Program-made: the position numbers and the translations under genes
NCBI GenBank assembly: GCA_026419785.1
Contig: JAODTK010005631.1
Location: 124,001 to 188,000 of the forward strand
DNA from: Sclerodactyla briareus
Lineage: Eukaryota; Echinodermata; Holothuroidea; Dendrochirotida; Sclerodactylidae
Direction: 5' to 3'
DNA length: 64,000 bases
In this document: positions 33,216 through 43,322 of the stretch, in pieces
Position numbering within the stretch: position 1 is the stretch's first letter
Layout: each line of letters opens with the position of its first letter
Notes under the pieces: model-generated
The model's database searches: none
The model's input: only the letters and a program-made list of their open reading frames with translations
Told to the model about the DNA's origin: nothing

Positions 33216-33595
33216 ATAAATTACATGAAATGGTCACTGGTTAGAGGGCCATTGTGGGTTCAGGATTTTTTGGGCTTCAAGAGTCCAGGTTGGCCCAGGG
33301 GCCTATTATGGGAGGTATCAAAAAAATGGAGCTACTACAAAATTGGTGACACAGGAGTGAGTTCGGTCTAAGGAGGTATAATAGCCATGCTTTCAGGGTT
33401 CCCGGAGTTGGGACGAAAGGCCCTGGGGCCCATCCTTTGGATTCTACTATTTGCAAATTGGTGCACACGGTGCCCGGTGCCCATCATGAAATTCACACCA
33501 ATGATACTCTACGCATCCTCCCACAGTTTCAACGATTTTTTCATAAGTTTAGAGGCAAATGTCCTATAGTGACATTTAAACAGTAAACACTATCG
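33216..33595. other. Unrecognised spacer
   Basis: No feature recognised. TGGTCACTGGTTAGAG followed by GTGGGTTCAGG at 33230-33263 resembles tRNA boxes, but they are too close together. Confidence 0.35.
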
Positions 33596-34170
33596 AAAGA
33601 CACATTACCGTCCCCCAAACAGTAAGTCTTGGCTGGATGCTGACCCAAATTCGACCCAATGTTCATGACCCTTTGATTTATCTTTGATCCTGTGAAGGTT
33701 AAGGTCATTCAGAGGGGCACAGTAGTCTATGCCACAACCAGTCAATCTTTGCTTGATGTTGATCAAACTTGACCCAATTGTAAAATTCCAAAATGTATTT
33801 TCGGCAAATTACTTATATATTTTTCGAAATGTCATAATGTTCCTTTAGAGGTGCTTTTAGCTTGTGACAATCATGGTGCCCATCAGAACAGTAAAATATG
33901 ATGAAAAGAACAAAACAGTTCATTCTCGGTTGGATGTTGACCAAAATTAGACACAACGGTCTAACCCATGGAGACATCTTTGACCATGCGGAAAGTCCGG
34001 TTATAGTCATCATAGGCACTGTGTTAAATTGCATTTTTCTCTATCAATTGGTCATCCTTGATGGATGTGGGCACACTCGGTAACAATGTTAATGGACTGC
34101 TCAGACATATTTGGCCATTGGAGATTCAAGGTCAATGTCGCTACAGGGGCACCTTGGCAGTGTTTGGAAT
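33596..34170 (+). repeat. Diverged tandem repeat with GTTGACCAAA and GGGGCAC blocks
   Basis: Repeating order: CAGT-A-TCTT-GCTGGATG-TGACC-AA, TTCGACCCAAT, GACC-TTTGA, AAGGTCATTCAGAGGGGCAC. Copies start near 33620, 33748 and 33920, with a decayed one near 34045. Similar blocks (GTTGACC, CACTGGGGAC, AAGGTCATTAAGGGGGCAC) occur inside units B and B'. Confidence 0.55.
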
Positions 34171-34420
34171 GCCCATCTAGCCTCAGGACATTGGTCTTGG
34201 GACATTTGGATGGTTTGGCAGCACATTGTGCTCAGTATTAGAAGCTGAAGTAGTGATCAACACAATAGTTTCCTATAAGGGCCCAATAGGTTATGTTGCA
34301 CACGGTGTTTTGGTCAAAGAAGATAATTCTTTGAGGGAATTGTTAACCAAACTTGCAGGACCAGAATGTGTAAGTGAGTGGATGATCCCTCACATGTTCA
34401 CCGGGTTTCATGAAAAAAAA
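34171..34420. other. Unrecognised non-coding DNA
   Basis: No feature recognised. Confidence 0.35.
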
Positions 34421-34560
34421 AAAAACATGCCAAAAATAATAATAATTAAATAATAATAAAGGGGCATTAAATAGCGCTAAATACAACAATAAAGGGAACC
34501 ATGGTCTGAAGCGCTGAATATGCCAAAACTTAGGTGCGGAACTACAGGTCCTCAGGAAAA
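34421..34560 (-). mobile_element. SINE/LINE 3' tail-like segment
   Basis: On the minus strand: AGCGCTTCAGACCATGG, TTGTTGTATTTAGCGCTATTTAATG, then a (TTATTA)n tail and T-rich end. The AGCGC-TATTTAA plus ATT-repeat ending resembles the tails at 11.1 and 11.8 kb. Confidence 0.4.
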
Positions 34561-34807
34561 TCCCTGAAAAAGAGATGTGACTTGAACTTGATGAAGCTAG
34601 AGATCTGAGGTTCCTACGGATAACAGCCGTGATTCATGATGTGACGCCAATTTTTTTTGAAAAACGATCCCCGTAGGATCGTACGGTAAGAGGAAAAACG
34701 AGATTTGTTTTTTTGTTTTTTTTTCAGAATCCGGAGACATCTAGTGGGGTCGAGGGAAGACAGGTAATATATGTAAAGATGGGGAGCCAGTGGTAATGGC
34801 ACGAAAC
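34561..34807. other. Unrecognised spacer with poly-T
   Basis: No gene. T-rich runs at 34651 and 34708-34724. Confidence 0.35.
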
Positions 34808-34809
34808 AC

Positions 34810-34817
34810 AAATATAT

Positions 34818-34848
<31 letters not shown>

Positions 34849-34938
34849 ATGATATATATATAATAGATATAGAGATATATATAGATAGATATATATATAT
34901 ATATATATATAATATATATATATATATATTATATATAT
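34810..34938. repeat. (TA)n microsatellite
   Basis: About 130 bp of TA with GATA, AGATAT and AATA interruptions. Confidence 0.95.
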
Positions 34939-36290
34939 GAGTAATTGAACCCACTCGGCACCCCCTCCCCAATTTGGCTTATTGTCAACACCAGGCGCAA
35001 ATGGCCTTCATTAGTAAATCCTGTTGTGAAAGTCTCAAGCCGTCTTCTATGGAGTTATCACTTCTGTGGTCACGCACTGACGGAGGACTAGATTGTCCGA
35101 AAGATCTGCATCCAAAATATATCAGCTTTTTAACACATTTTTGTCATAGAGAAATTCCTATTTCGCCAATTATCGAGATCCAGCCTATTCATTTACGTAG
35201 CATTGTGTTTTACAGTTTTGCCTCGGTCATATATATATTAATAGGGTTAATTATACATCAGAGATGCACAATACTATGAGATATGGAATCCACATGCAAT
35301 CGTCAACATTGTAGAGGGTGATCAAGTTCAGTCATAGTGTGGCAAAATCGGTAGGATGTGGTCATCAGGGCGGTCTCCAGCATCAAGAGTGTTTCAACCC
35401 TTAAAACTGTGACACCTCCAGCTGGGGCGGTAGTGCGGCAGCACTACCTCAAACGCCTTCCAGGTCCTGTAATCACGTCCGCACAACAACCAGCATGACA
35501 CCTTCTCTGCTCTCTCGCCAAGTTCTTAAGCTGTGTGAACTATTGCCGAAATAAATGAATCTCTCTTTGACAAAAGACCAATTGATGTTTTGATTAGGTC
35601 AGGATAATCAATAAGAGGTGATTGACCTTCTAGCAACAATGTACCTTTTTCCCTCAAATCTCGTCTGGAAGTTTGAATTGAAACAGGGGGGGCCCTGGCT
35701 CGCTGGATGCAAGGAGGAGTTGATTCACTCCAGCAACTAGTAAATGTGTGTAATTACCTGACATTGAAATATCAACTAAAAGGCCACAAGTCCTAATGTT
35801 TCTTCGGATTCCTTGAGGCTTGATGATCTTCAAATGGAACATCCGACCCTGACCAAAATTGGGGTTTTAATCCACTTAAAATGAGGAACCCACAGACCAA
35901 GTAGTTGCTAGATAGCCTAGGTGGGAACCGTTGCCATGTTCACAAGCAAAATTGGCTAGAATTTCCACAACTTCTCATTTTGCCCCCCAAAATTGGTCGA
36001 CATGAAACACCACAGGATCATTTATCCACATAAGGAACTAGTTGCGCAACAAACTTCAACTTATCAAACCAGGCATTCTAGTTATTATGTTCATAGGTTT
36101 TTTCAGACGTTGAATGTGTAACTTGGATTCCCTTCGAGGGGAACCTAAACGAGGATCTCTATAATTATGCGGTACCCAAACACAAGTATTAGCCGATCTA
36201 TCATGTGGATCAAGGTATGGTTTTAACAATTAACTAAATATTGAAAGGAACCTAGGTAGTCACCCAGGAATGTATGTGTGTGTCATAGTC
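34939..36290. other. Unrecognised non-coding DNA
   Basis: No gene, RNA or repeat recognised. Confidence 0.45.
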
Positions 36291-36299
36291 TAATTCCTG

Positions 36300-36960
36300 T
36301 GAACATGATGGGAGTCCAGGTTCCAGAACGCTCAGATTGATTGAGTTGAAATTAGTGTGAGTTCCGTATTGGGAAAACAATAAGCCATTGTTGTAGTGTT
36401 GATTTTTTTTTCTCATTAAACACGTGAGTCCAAATGCGTGGTTCGCTCAAACTATATTTTAGGGTATCGCCGGAGGGGGAGGGGGGGGGGGGAGCTTTTG
36501 TGTTAAATGAAAGATCGAAGACCGTTACAAATATGTTGTTTGCCGGTGAAAACAACGTGATCAAATTGATGGAGTAAGCTCTACTGGTGTGTGGGCTCTC
36601 CATGATTAGTACTTGGTCTCCATGCTTTTGGGGTCAGGGGCAAATGTCATGGAGGTGTCAGGAAATCAAAGCAGTAGTAGAATCACTAAGCCTCGTTGCT
36701 TGGGTTCAGTTTTCTAGTTCGTCCAAGATGGAACCCCATTCTACAGTGAGGAAACAAACAACATGGGTTTCAACGCCTCATAAGAAAAACTACATACTGA
36801 ATATCAACTTGACTGAGACAAGCATTATGAACTTACATGTCACAATGTTCTTCAGACTGTGCTCGGGGTCCATGGATGGACCACAAGAAGGTGTGGTTCA
36901 GTTATCATGATGGGGACCCAAATAAAACAAGATGAGCATATAAGGTCAAATTTGTCACGT
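36300..36960 (+). repeat. AGGTCA-family repeats, decayed
   Basis: A B-like half (GAACGCTCAGATTGATTGAG, TTGAAATTAGTGTGAGTTCCG) at about 36325-36385 and an A-like half (GTGTGTGGGCTCTCCATGATTAGTACTTGG, TTTTGGGGTCAGGGGCAAATGTCATGG) at about 36588-36650. A further diverged fragment lies at 36790-36960. A poly-G run at 36480-36493 interrupts. Confidence 0.55.
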
Positions 36961-37189
36961 GTCACTAGCCAGGTGTAATAAACACACACACAATGTTAGA
37001 ATGCATAAATTCCCTCGACTTGCCAATTATTAAACAGAGAGGTTCCAGCCACGCACAATGAAATGAGAGGTATGCCTGTGCATTTCATCATTCCATGTGG
37101 TGATGGGATTCTGAGTACGAGGGAGGTTGAGAATCAAGACCTACTTAGCCCTTGAGAAATATAAACAGGTGTGCCGCACGTTCTAAACG

Positions 37190-37615
37190 TACCTTCAGGA
37201 AAAAATAAAGAAAGTTGGACCACTCACTGGTAGCGAGGGATACCGACATAAAATAGGCAGGTCCAGCGGAATCCTAAAGAATATGAACTTAAACTGGCCT
37301 GCAGCTAGTTGTGTGTGCGCTGCTATGATCTTGTGGTTATCGCTCAGGCCTTATGTCATTTGCGACAGTGATTTTGACTGCAAGGGTTGCATCTGTCACA
37401 AGATTTGCGCTCAGCAATTTCTCTTTCGATGCCCTATTCTAGACACCCACAACCTGTTGCTGTGCAGTGCTGACTACGTGGGTGTGGTGGTGACGTAATC
37501 AGATGTCAACTTGTGATCCATTAGTTTGTGGGTTTTATTCTACATGTACCCTGAGCATCATGAAGAGAATTTTTTACCATGTTGCCCCCTCTTTAACGTC
37601 ATAATATGTGGTGTA
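37190..37615 (+). repeat. Direct repeat, left copy (about 430 bp)
   Basis: CCTTCAGGAAAA, TTGGACCACT, GATACCGACA-AAA, GGTCCAGCG-AAT, CCTAAAGAATATGAACT, AAACTGGCCTGCAGCTAGT and many further blocks recur in order at 37872-38300. Copy-to-copy distance is about 680 bp. The 71-codon open frame at 37283 is not preserved in the right copy. Confidence 0.88.
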
Positions 37616-37871
37616 CAATCTTTGCTCATTTGAGGGGGCGGGCATTTCGCGACGCTTTCACCAGCTTTTTTCGTACCTGCATGTGGATTACGGTAGAGGG
37701 AAGGTGAGATCATAGACATAGTCCTTGGTAATAAAAGGATTTCGCTGCCATTGAGCTAGAGCATAGACCTACACCTGCCTCCCCATGGTAACAAAGTTCA
37801 AGACTGCAATGGCGGCAGTCACTGTAATCAAACACCGCACACAGCCATTTCCAAAGTTGTCGCCTTGTCTA
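37616..37871. other. Spacer between the 37-kb direct repeats
   Basis: No feature recognised in this ~256-bp spacer. Confidence 0.4.
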
Positions 37872-38300
37872 GATGTCCTTCAGGAAAATAATTGATTGGA
37901 CCACTGTAGCGCATATGGATACCGACACAAAACTAGCGGGTCCAGCGAATACCTAAAGAATATGAACTAAACTGGCCTGCAGCTAGTAACGGTAAGTTGT
38001 GCTACGGTAGCCATGGTCTCGTGGTCATCGCCACACCCTGGGTCATTTGCAGACATTGACTGCAGTTGACCGCATATGCCTGCATCTGGCACAAGACTTG
38101 CGCCTCAGCAAATTCTGTTTTCATGTCTTAGTTGGACCGACCGCCCACAAACCTATTGCTGTGCTCTGCTGAGCTTTGTGGTGTGTGGTGCCCTGGTGAC
38201 TAGATTCAACTTGTGATCATTAGTGTGTTGGGTTTTATCTCCAGTTGTCCCTGATCATCATGAGAGAAATAACATGTTTTCCCCTCTTTTAACATCACAA
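37872..38300 (+). repeat. Direct repeat, right copy
   Basis: Same orientation as the left copy. It diverges by substitutions and many small indels and ends at the CCCCTCTTTTAAC-TCA-AATA block. Confidence 0.88.
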
Positions 38301-38850
38301 TAATGTCAAATAGCATTGCATCCATTCGGTGTCCGATGAAGTTCGCAGCTGCTATTGCAGTGTCTAGGTCTGCTTGGCCTCGTTTGATTATTCCACATCT
38401 GGCAAATACGCCCTTAAGAAAAGGCTAAAAATAAAACTTATTCCAGTAAAACCCCCAGCATGAATGGGTAATCAATGGTAGGACCTTATTAAAAATCAGG
38501 CCAAACTTATTTTGGCCATCGGGTCTGCTCTTCATTCTTTTATTCTTTCTATTGTTTCATATTTTTTTCTTGGTTTAGAGCTGACCTCAGCATTCTACGG
38601 GGAGCTATTGTGTTAGTAATTGTTTATCTGTCACACGTGGATCAAATTGCTGTTCGGTTCTCCATTTCTTTGATAGATCATAATTAACTTAGTCACAAAG
38701 AAGTGAAAATAATGCTTCTCCTACATCATGGCCCCCATCTCACTTATTTGTCACAATACCCACCTCCACATGCTGTGATTATCTACAAACTGGCAAATTG
38801 CTCCTCCGACATCTATATGAATTGGTTTAACCATACTCAGTCCCTTATCC
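38301..38850. other. Unrecognised non-coding DNA
   Basis: No feature recognised. Confidence 0.4.
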
Positions 38851-38885
38851 AAGGGGCGGGGTTTGGAGGCGGCGCGCCCCCGGGT

Positions 38886-39070
38886 TGAGAGAAGGGAAAA
38901 AACGAGAAAGATCGGAAGATGGAAAAAGAAAAAGAGAAAAAGATAAAGAAGAAGAAAGATAGGGAGAGAGAGAGAGAGAGGGTGAGATAGGGAGAAAAGG
39001 AACGAAGGGATAATAAAAAAAAAATGAAGAAGGGAATGGACGAGAGGCAAGAGGTGGTGAGAAATAATAC
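38886..39070 (+). repeat. Polypurine tract, about 185 bp
   Basis: Almost entirely A and G on the plus strand, with isolated C/T interruptions. It includes GGGAGAGAGAGAGAGAGAGG at about 38961. It directly follows a GC-rich block (GGCGCGCCCCCGGGTTG, 38868-38885). The minus-strand open frame here encodes only Ser/Leu/Phe-rich low-complexity sequence. Confidence 0.9.
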
Positions 39071-39162
39071 TAGGAACCAAAAGAAAAATGACGTAGGCTA
39101 TTTGTGAGCCCTATAACAAATCAACCGTGTCGAAGAATGTCCCAACGATTTTAGCACTATCC

Positions 39163-39280
39163 CCCCCCCCCCCAACTCCCCCCTCCTCGCTGTTCTAATC
39201 CCGGTGACATCGCTTCAGGCGACCGGTATCTCGGATGATGAAATATTGGATCGCGGCTGAGAGTCCCCCCCCCCCCCCCC
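39163..39280. repeat. Two poly-C tracts
   Basis: C runs at 39162-39173 and 39266-39281, with CCCTCC-rich surroundings. Confidence 0.85.
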
Positions 39281-39624
39281 CACCCACTACCGGCTCAGAT
39301 ACAGTCATGGGTTAGTGTGATTTCCTGTGGATCGCCACAACCCTCTCACAAAAAATGGTGGTTTTTCTTGTAAACTTCAATGGGATTTAGGCAACTTTTT
39401 AGATTTGTGTTATTTTATTCGAAAAAATTGACAAGCTCACTCGTTCAATGTCTAGCGCCCCTGTACCAAAACTAAGGGCGTGGAAAGATCGGGAAGATTG
39501 GTCAGGCCTTGTCTTATTATCAAGGACGGCCTTAATATGCCTTCTGTGTACACTACGCACTCAACCCGACGGTGTCTGTGCGCTCAGACTTTAAATAAAC
39601 GACCAATGGAATACTCTCCTATCA

Positions 39625-39880
39625 GTAGCGTCGCCAAGGAAGGGGTGGGGGGGTGTGGGCACGTTCCCCCTCGAAAAACCATGGCACCTCCCCCCGTGCC
39701 CCCCCCCCCTCCATTGGATTTGTGATTGTCGAGAACAAAAAACTATCTGTAGTCATTATTCGACGACCGTTTGAGATAGACCTGGATACTGTGTTGTTTT
39801 TTATGACACGAAAGCAGTAATTTTGCCAAATTTGTTCCGAGATGCGCTAAAAAGTGGACAAAGTTCGTGCTCGCGCGTGG
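39625..39880 (+). repeat. Dispersed repeat Y, copy 1 (hAT-like start)
   Basis: Begins CAGTAGCGTCGCCAAGGAAG. Shares with 63740-63990 the blocks CCCCTCGAAA-CC-TG, GTGCCCC, GATTTTC/GTCGAGAACAAAA, ATTCTGTAGTC-TATTCGACTAC, a long middle, ATTTTGCCAAATT/CTAAATTCGCC, AAAAAGT, and CGCGCGTG. The start matches the CAGNGGCG-type ends seen at 48.6 and 51.5 kb. No transposase is present. Confidence 0.75.
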
Positions 39881-41020
39881 TACTATTGGTAGAATTCCGT
39901 CCCGCTGCTTTCCGCACCCGACATCTCTGCAAGCTCAATTGAACGTCTGTCTCATTGCCCCCTAGCTTATTCATATCGGTCTGTGACATATACAACAACA
40001 TTCTCATTGAAAACTACAATCAACCTCTTTCGAATTACTAAACCCTTTAGCCTCTTTCCGTTTCGCGTCCTCTCAACTACGCGCAATTTTGACCTGCAGT
40101 ATTCTACGCTATCAGACTGCTTGCATTTCAACTCTGTGTTTTCTCAGGAACTACTACTCGGAAGGTTCCTGCTCTCCGTGGTATAACGTTCATATCATGA
40201 TTGGGGCGTAGAGATTAAGCTGGCTAAATGTCCTGATTTTCTGCTGGGATCCTGATTTTTTTTTTCAGATGTGCTCTGGAAATCTTGAGAAAAAATGCTG
40301 ATGGATAGCTTCGCGCGCGCCTGGAGATATTAGTATCGCAGCATTTGTTTACATTTTGGCTAGAAGTCGGGCAACGATAGGACCGAGGCCTTCAAAATGT
40401 TCCACCGATTACAAAATTTGTGATCATAAATGCCATTTGAAGCTTGGTATGTGCAGCCTGAAACGCCCGGGAAAGGCCATTTCCGGCCATTTGCACAATA
40501 AAAATAAGTCGTCTACGTTTCGCGCCAATCGATGGTGGCACTCCGCTGAGGGAGGTTGGGGGGGGGGGGGAGCAGAGAGTTATTATGCCTCTGAAATGTC
40601 TTGCCCCCTCCCAAGACGTAAAGTAGGTCATTTCACTGCTCTATCCTCCCACTGAACATCCTACCCTGAGTCATTACGTGAACTACTATTTCCTACCATC
40701 TGAGTGACCCTGCCTCTCGAAACTTTCTCACGATTCGTGCCAAGCGCAAAGAAGGCAATGAAATGAAGGGCAATTTTGATTGTTAAAGGCAACGAGCCGG
40801 GCTGCTAAGGGATTTAGAACATTTCAAGTTGGATTTTGGGTCAAAGAAGGGAGTCGACTGAGCGACAAAACAATTCGGGTAGTTTAGAGATAAGATTTGG
40901 GGCATGCAGAAAAAAAACAATTAATGACTTCGTATTAAGAGTAAAAAATATTGGTCAGTTATTTTATGAATTTTTTATGTGTTATATGTGAAAATATTGA
41001 TTCGTTGGACATGACGTGAG
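39881..41020. other. Low-information repeat-like DNA
   Basis: Contains poly-T (about 40256-40265), CGCGCGCGCC (40312) and a poly-G run (40558-40571). It looks like eroded repeat sequence, but no second copy was found in the window. Confidence 0.35.
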
Positions 41021-41025
41021 TCGCA

Positions 41026-41104
41026 TGAACTAGTTGGTTTTTTGTGTGTGACTAATTACAACCACTTGATCGCTCACCCGGCGAGACCTTTTTGGCGATC
41101 GCCT
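41026..41104 (+). repeat. GCGATCGC-containing repeat motif, copy 2
   Basis: GAACTAGTTGGTTTTTTGTGTGTG, AATTACAACC, TTGATCGCTCACCCGGCGAGACC and TTTTTGGCGATCGC align with 21770-21848. Unlike copy 1, no AGGTCA unit follows it. Confidence 0.75.
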
Positions 41105-42165
41105 GTCTCTGGTTCTTAAAGATTAAACAAGATAACATATAATAAAATAATATAAGATCCGTTCCCACTTTATCGGCACTGTAATTATTCAGTGAACCCT
41201 AAATGAATAGTTCGGTTTAGATGTCGGCATATCTGTATGGGCTAACGGGCGGAAGAATCAGTGCTGTCACTCGTATGGCGTCCTGGTCTATATATGCGTG
41301 AATATGTTTGTGGAGAAAGAACCCAACCCTCCCATTTAGATCCAATATATTCAAGTAAGCGTGCAAAGATTATTCCTGTTTCAGCGTAATCCACAATGGC
41401 GCGAAGGCATGTTCTTTTACCCGATAGTGTAGTATACCCGGTCCCCTCTCATACCCCCGGGATCTGGGCGGTGTTGAAACCTCAACATTTACTCGTAAGC
41501 TCCGCGTCGACCGATAGTGACCCTCGCACCTCGGGTTGACAAATCCTGCATACGCCCCTGATACTGAATGCCTTTAAAACAACTACTGATAGCGAAAAAA
41601 GCCAGACTAACGAATAATAAACCCACTTGTTTTTATACCTCTTCCCTCAGGAGATCTCTCACTAACAACCTGGCGCCCCCTTTGTCAAAATTGTGAGGAG
41701 ATCGAGAGAAAAATAGTAAGCCTAACAACGTCTGGTATCTATGCGCTGCGCCAAAAAGAATATAATAGAGTGAGGCGCTGCCGGGATGTCCACTGCCCGG
41801 GTTTTGTGTTGTAGTAGTTTGATATTATTTTAAAGCGGGATTGCCGTCCAGTAGTAACTGGCGAAACAGCGACGGTGACGTTTGCCTGACGTCACAATTG
41901 GAAATCGCTTCATGCAATTCCATATCGATACGACATATCGTCACTTTTGAAATGTGAAAATTGAAAGTATAATTAAAATTGTTATTGATACACCGCGAGA
42001 CGATTTCCGTCGTGGCTGCCTGTTAAACAGCACCGCCCCTTGTTCGCCGGGAGTTGCTAGACAACAATGCCCCTTTGAACATGGCAATGGGTCACTAAAC
42101 ATTTTCGTGTTCTTGATTTCCACTAGAAATTACCACTATTCTCTATGAAAAAAAAAGAAAATAAC
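41105..42165. other. Unrecognised non-coding DNA
   Basis: No feature recognised. Confidence 0.4.
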
Positions 42166-42169
42166 AAAA

Positions 42170-42305
42170 ACAATTGCGTTCCTGTGCACTTCCTATAGGG
42201 AAGCTATATCCAAATGTGAACTTCATCAGACCAAGTTACTCTGTACTCACGGTGTTCACGTTTTCCAGATTTCGACCTCCGTTTCCTTTGACATAGCCTC
42301 CACAC
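42170..42305 (-). repeat. AGGTCA-family B-half repeat, minus strand
   Basis: TGTGCACTTCCTATAGGGAAGCT, AAATGTGAACTTCATCAGACC, TTCACGTTTTCCAGATT and TTTCCTTTGACAT parallel 6890-7010 block for block. Confidence 0.6.
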
Positions 42306-42309
42306 ATGT

Positions 42310-42610
42310 GGTAGTGTACAAAACCGACAATTGCGAGAAATTACCTCTGGTGACCTTGAAATCAACCATTTTTTTTCGATCCTGAATTTTGTCCCTACCC
42401 ACCAAGTTTCGTGTAAATCATATTAACTCGGATTTTCGCGTAGAACCTGCGAAATGAAGGGCAGCATACATATATCGCAATGCCCACTTTCGAACTCCTC
42501 CGAGTTTTCACCTGGACGGAAATGTATTAATTTCAGATCATCGAATGGAGCTTAACGCCTAAGTTCCTGAGGCGGCGACGGCGTCGGCCCAGTACTCCCC
42601 ACACCACTTT
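42310..42610 (-). repeat. Dispersed repeat family X, minus copy
   Basis: Reverse-complement match to 12535-12780. It begins (minus) at GGCCGACGCCGTCGCCGCC (about 42570) and proceeds through CCGTCCAGG, CGGAGGAGTTCGAAAGTGGGC and GGACAAAATTCAGGATC to CAAGGTCACCAGAGGT (about 42340). Confidence 0.65.
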
Positions 42611-43270
42611 CACCCCACCCGTTAAGTGTTGCGGGGTATGATTGAAACAATCATTTACAGAATTGGGCCATTCTTATGCTGTTGCCATCCTGTTCGTACT
42701 AATTTTGTTCGAACTGGGGATGCAACCTCTCGCTAACAGGATAGGGGGCAGAACTATAGCTCGAAGTTTAACACGTGCGCTTTCAATCGAGGCTACCCCT
42801 GTCTGCATGAACTTTGCTGGTGGCGCATGCGTAACTGCCATTGGTTAGCGCCATAGTCAGTATCGACCATGATAATCGTATTCTGCAAAGTAACGAGGAA
42901 TTTCTGCCAGATTATCTTCTGCCTATGCCCAATTTGTTTCCATTGCCACGATTGCTCATTGGCCCCTCTTACAGACCACTACATACCGGATCTTCTAGGT
43001 AGGCATAAGCCGAACCTCGATACTCATCTTGCGCATGATCATGATCTTATCCTCATTTTTCAGCAATACACTAGACAGTTTTAGTCGCCAACGAACCGTC
43101 GCATTTCCGGAGAATCTTGGTTGAATTCCGGTCCGGGTCATACCAAATACTTCGGAAAAGGTGCGGTTGCCTTCTTGCCAGGTGCCCAGCATGGGGGTTT
43201 TGATCAGGAAAACGATGGGGTTGGGGCCAATTTTTTGCCTCGACTGTTGCTTCCACCACTCCTACAATTA
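42611..43270. other. Unrecognised non-coding DNA
   Basis: No feature recognised. Confidence 0.4.
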
Positions 43271-43271
43271 T

Positions 43272-43322
43272 GGGGGGCGGGGGGGGGGTGGGGGGGGGGG
43301 GTGGGGGTGGGGGGGGGGGGGG
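43272..43322. repeat. Poly-G tract, about 50 bp
   Basis: G runs separated by single C or T residues. Potential G-quadruplex former. The poly-Gly and poly-Pro open frames over it are artefacts. Confidence 0.9.

Noticed and set aside
33228-33265. tRNA-like A and B boxes
   Set aside because: The boxes are only about 20 bp apart, too close for a tRNA or SINE head.
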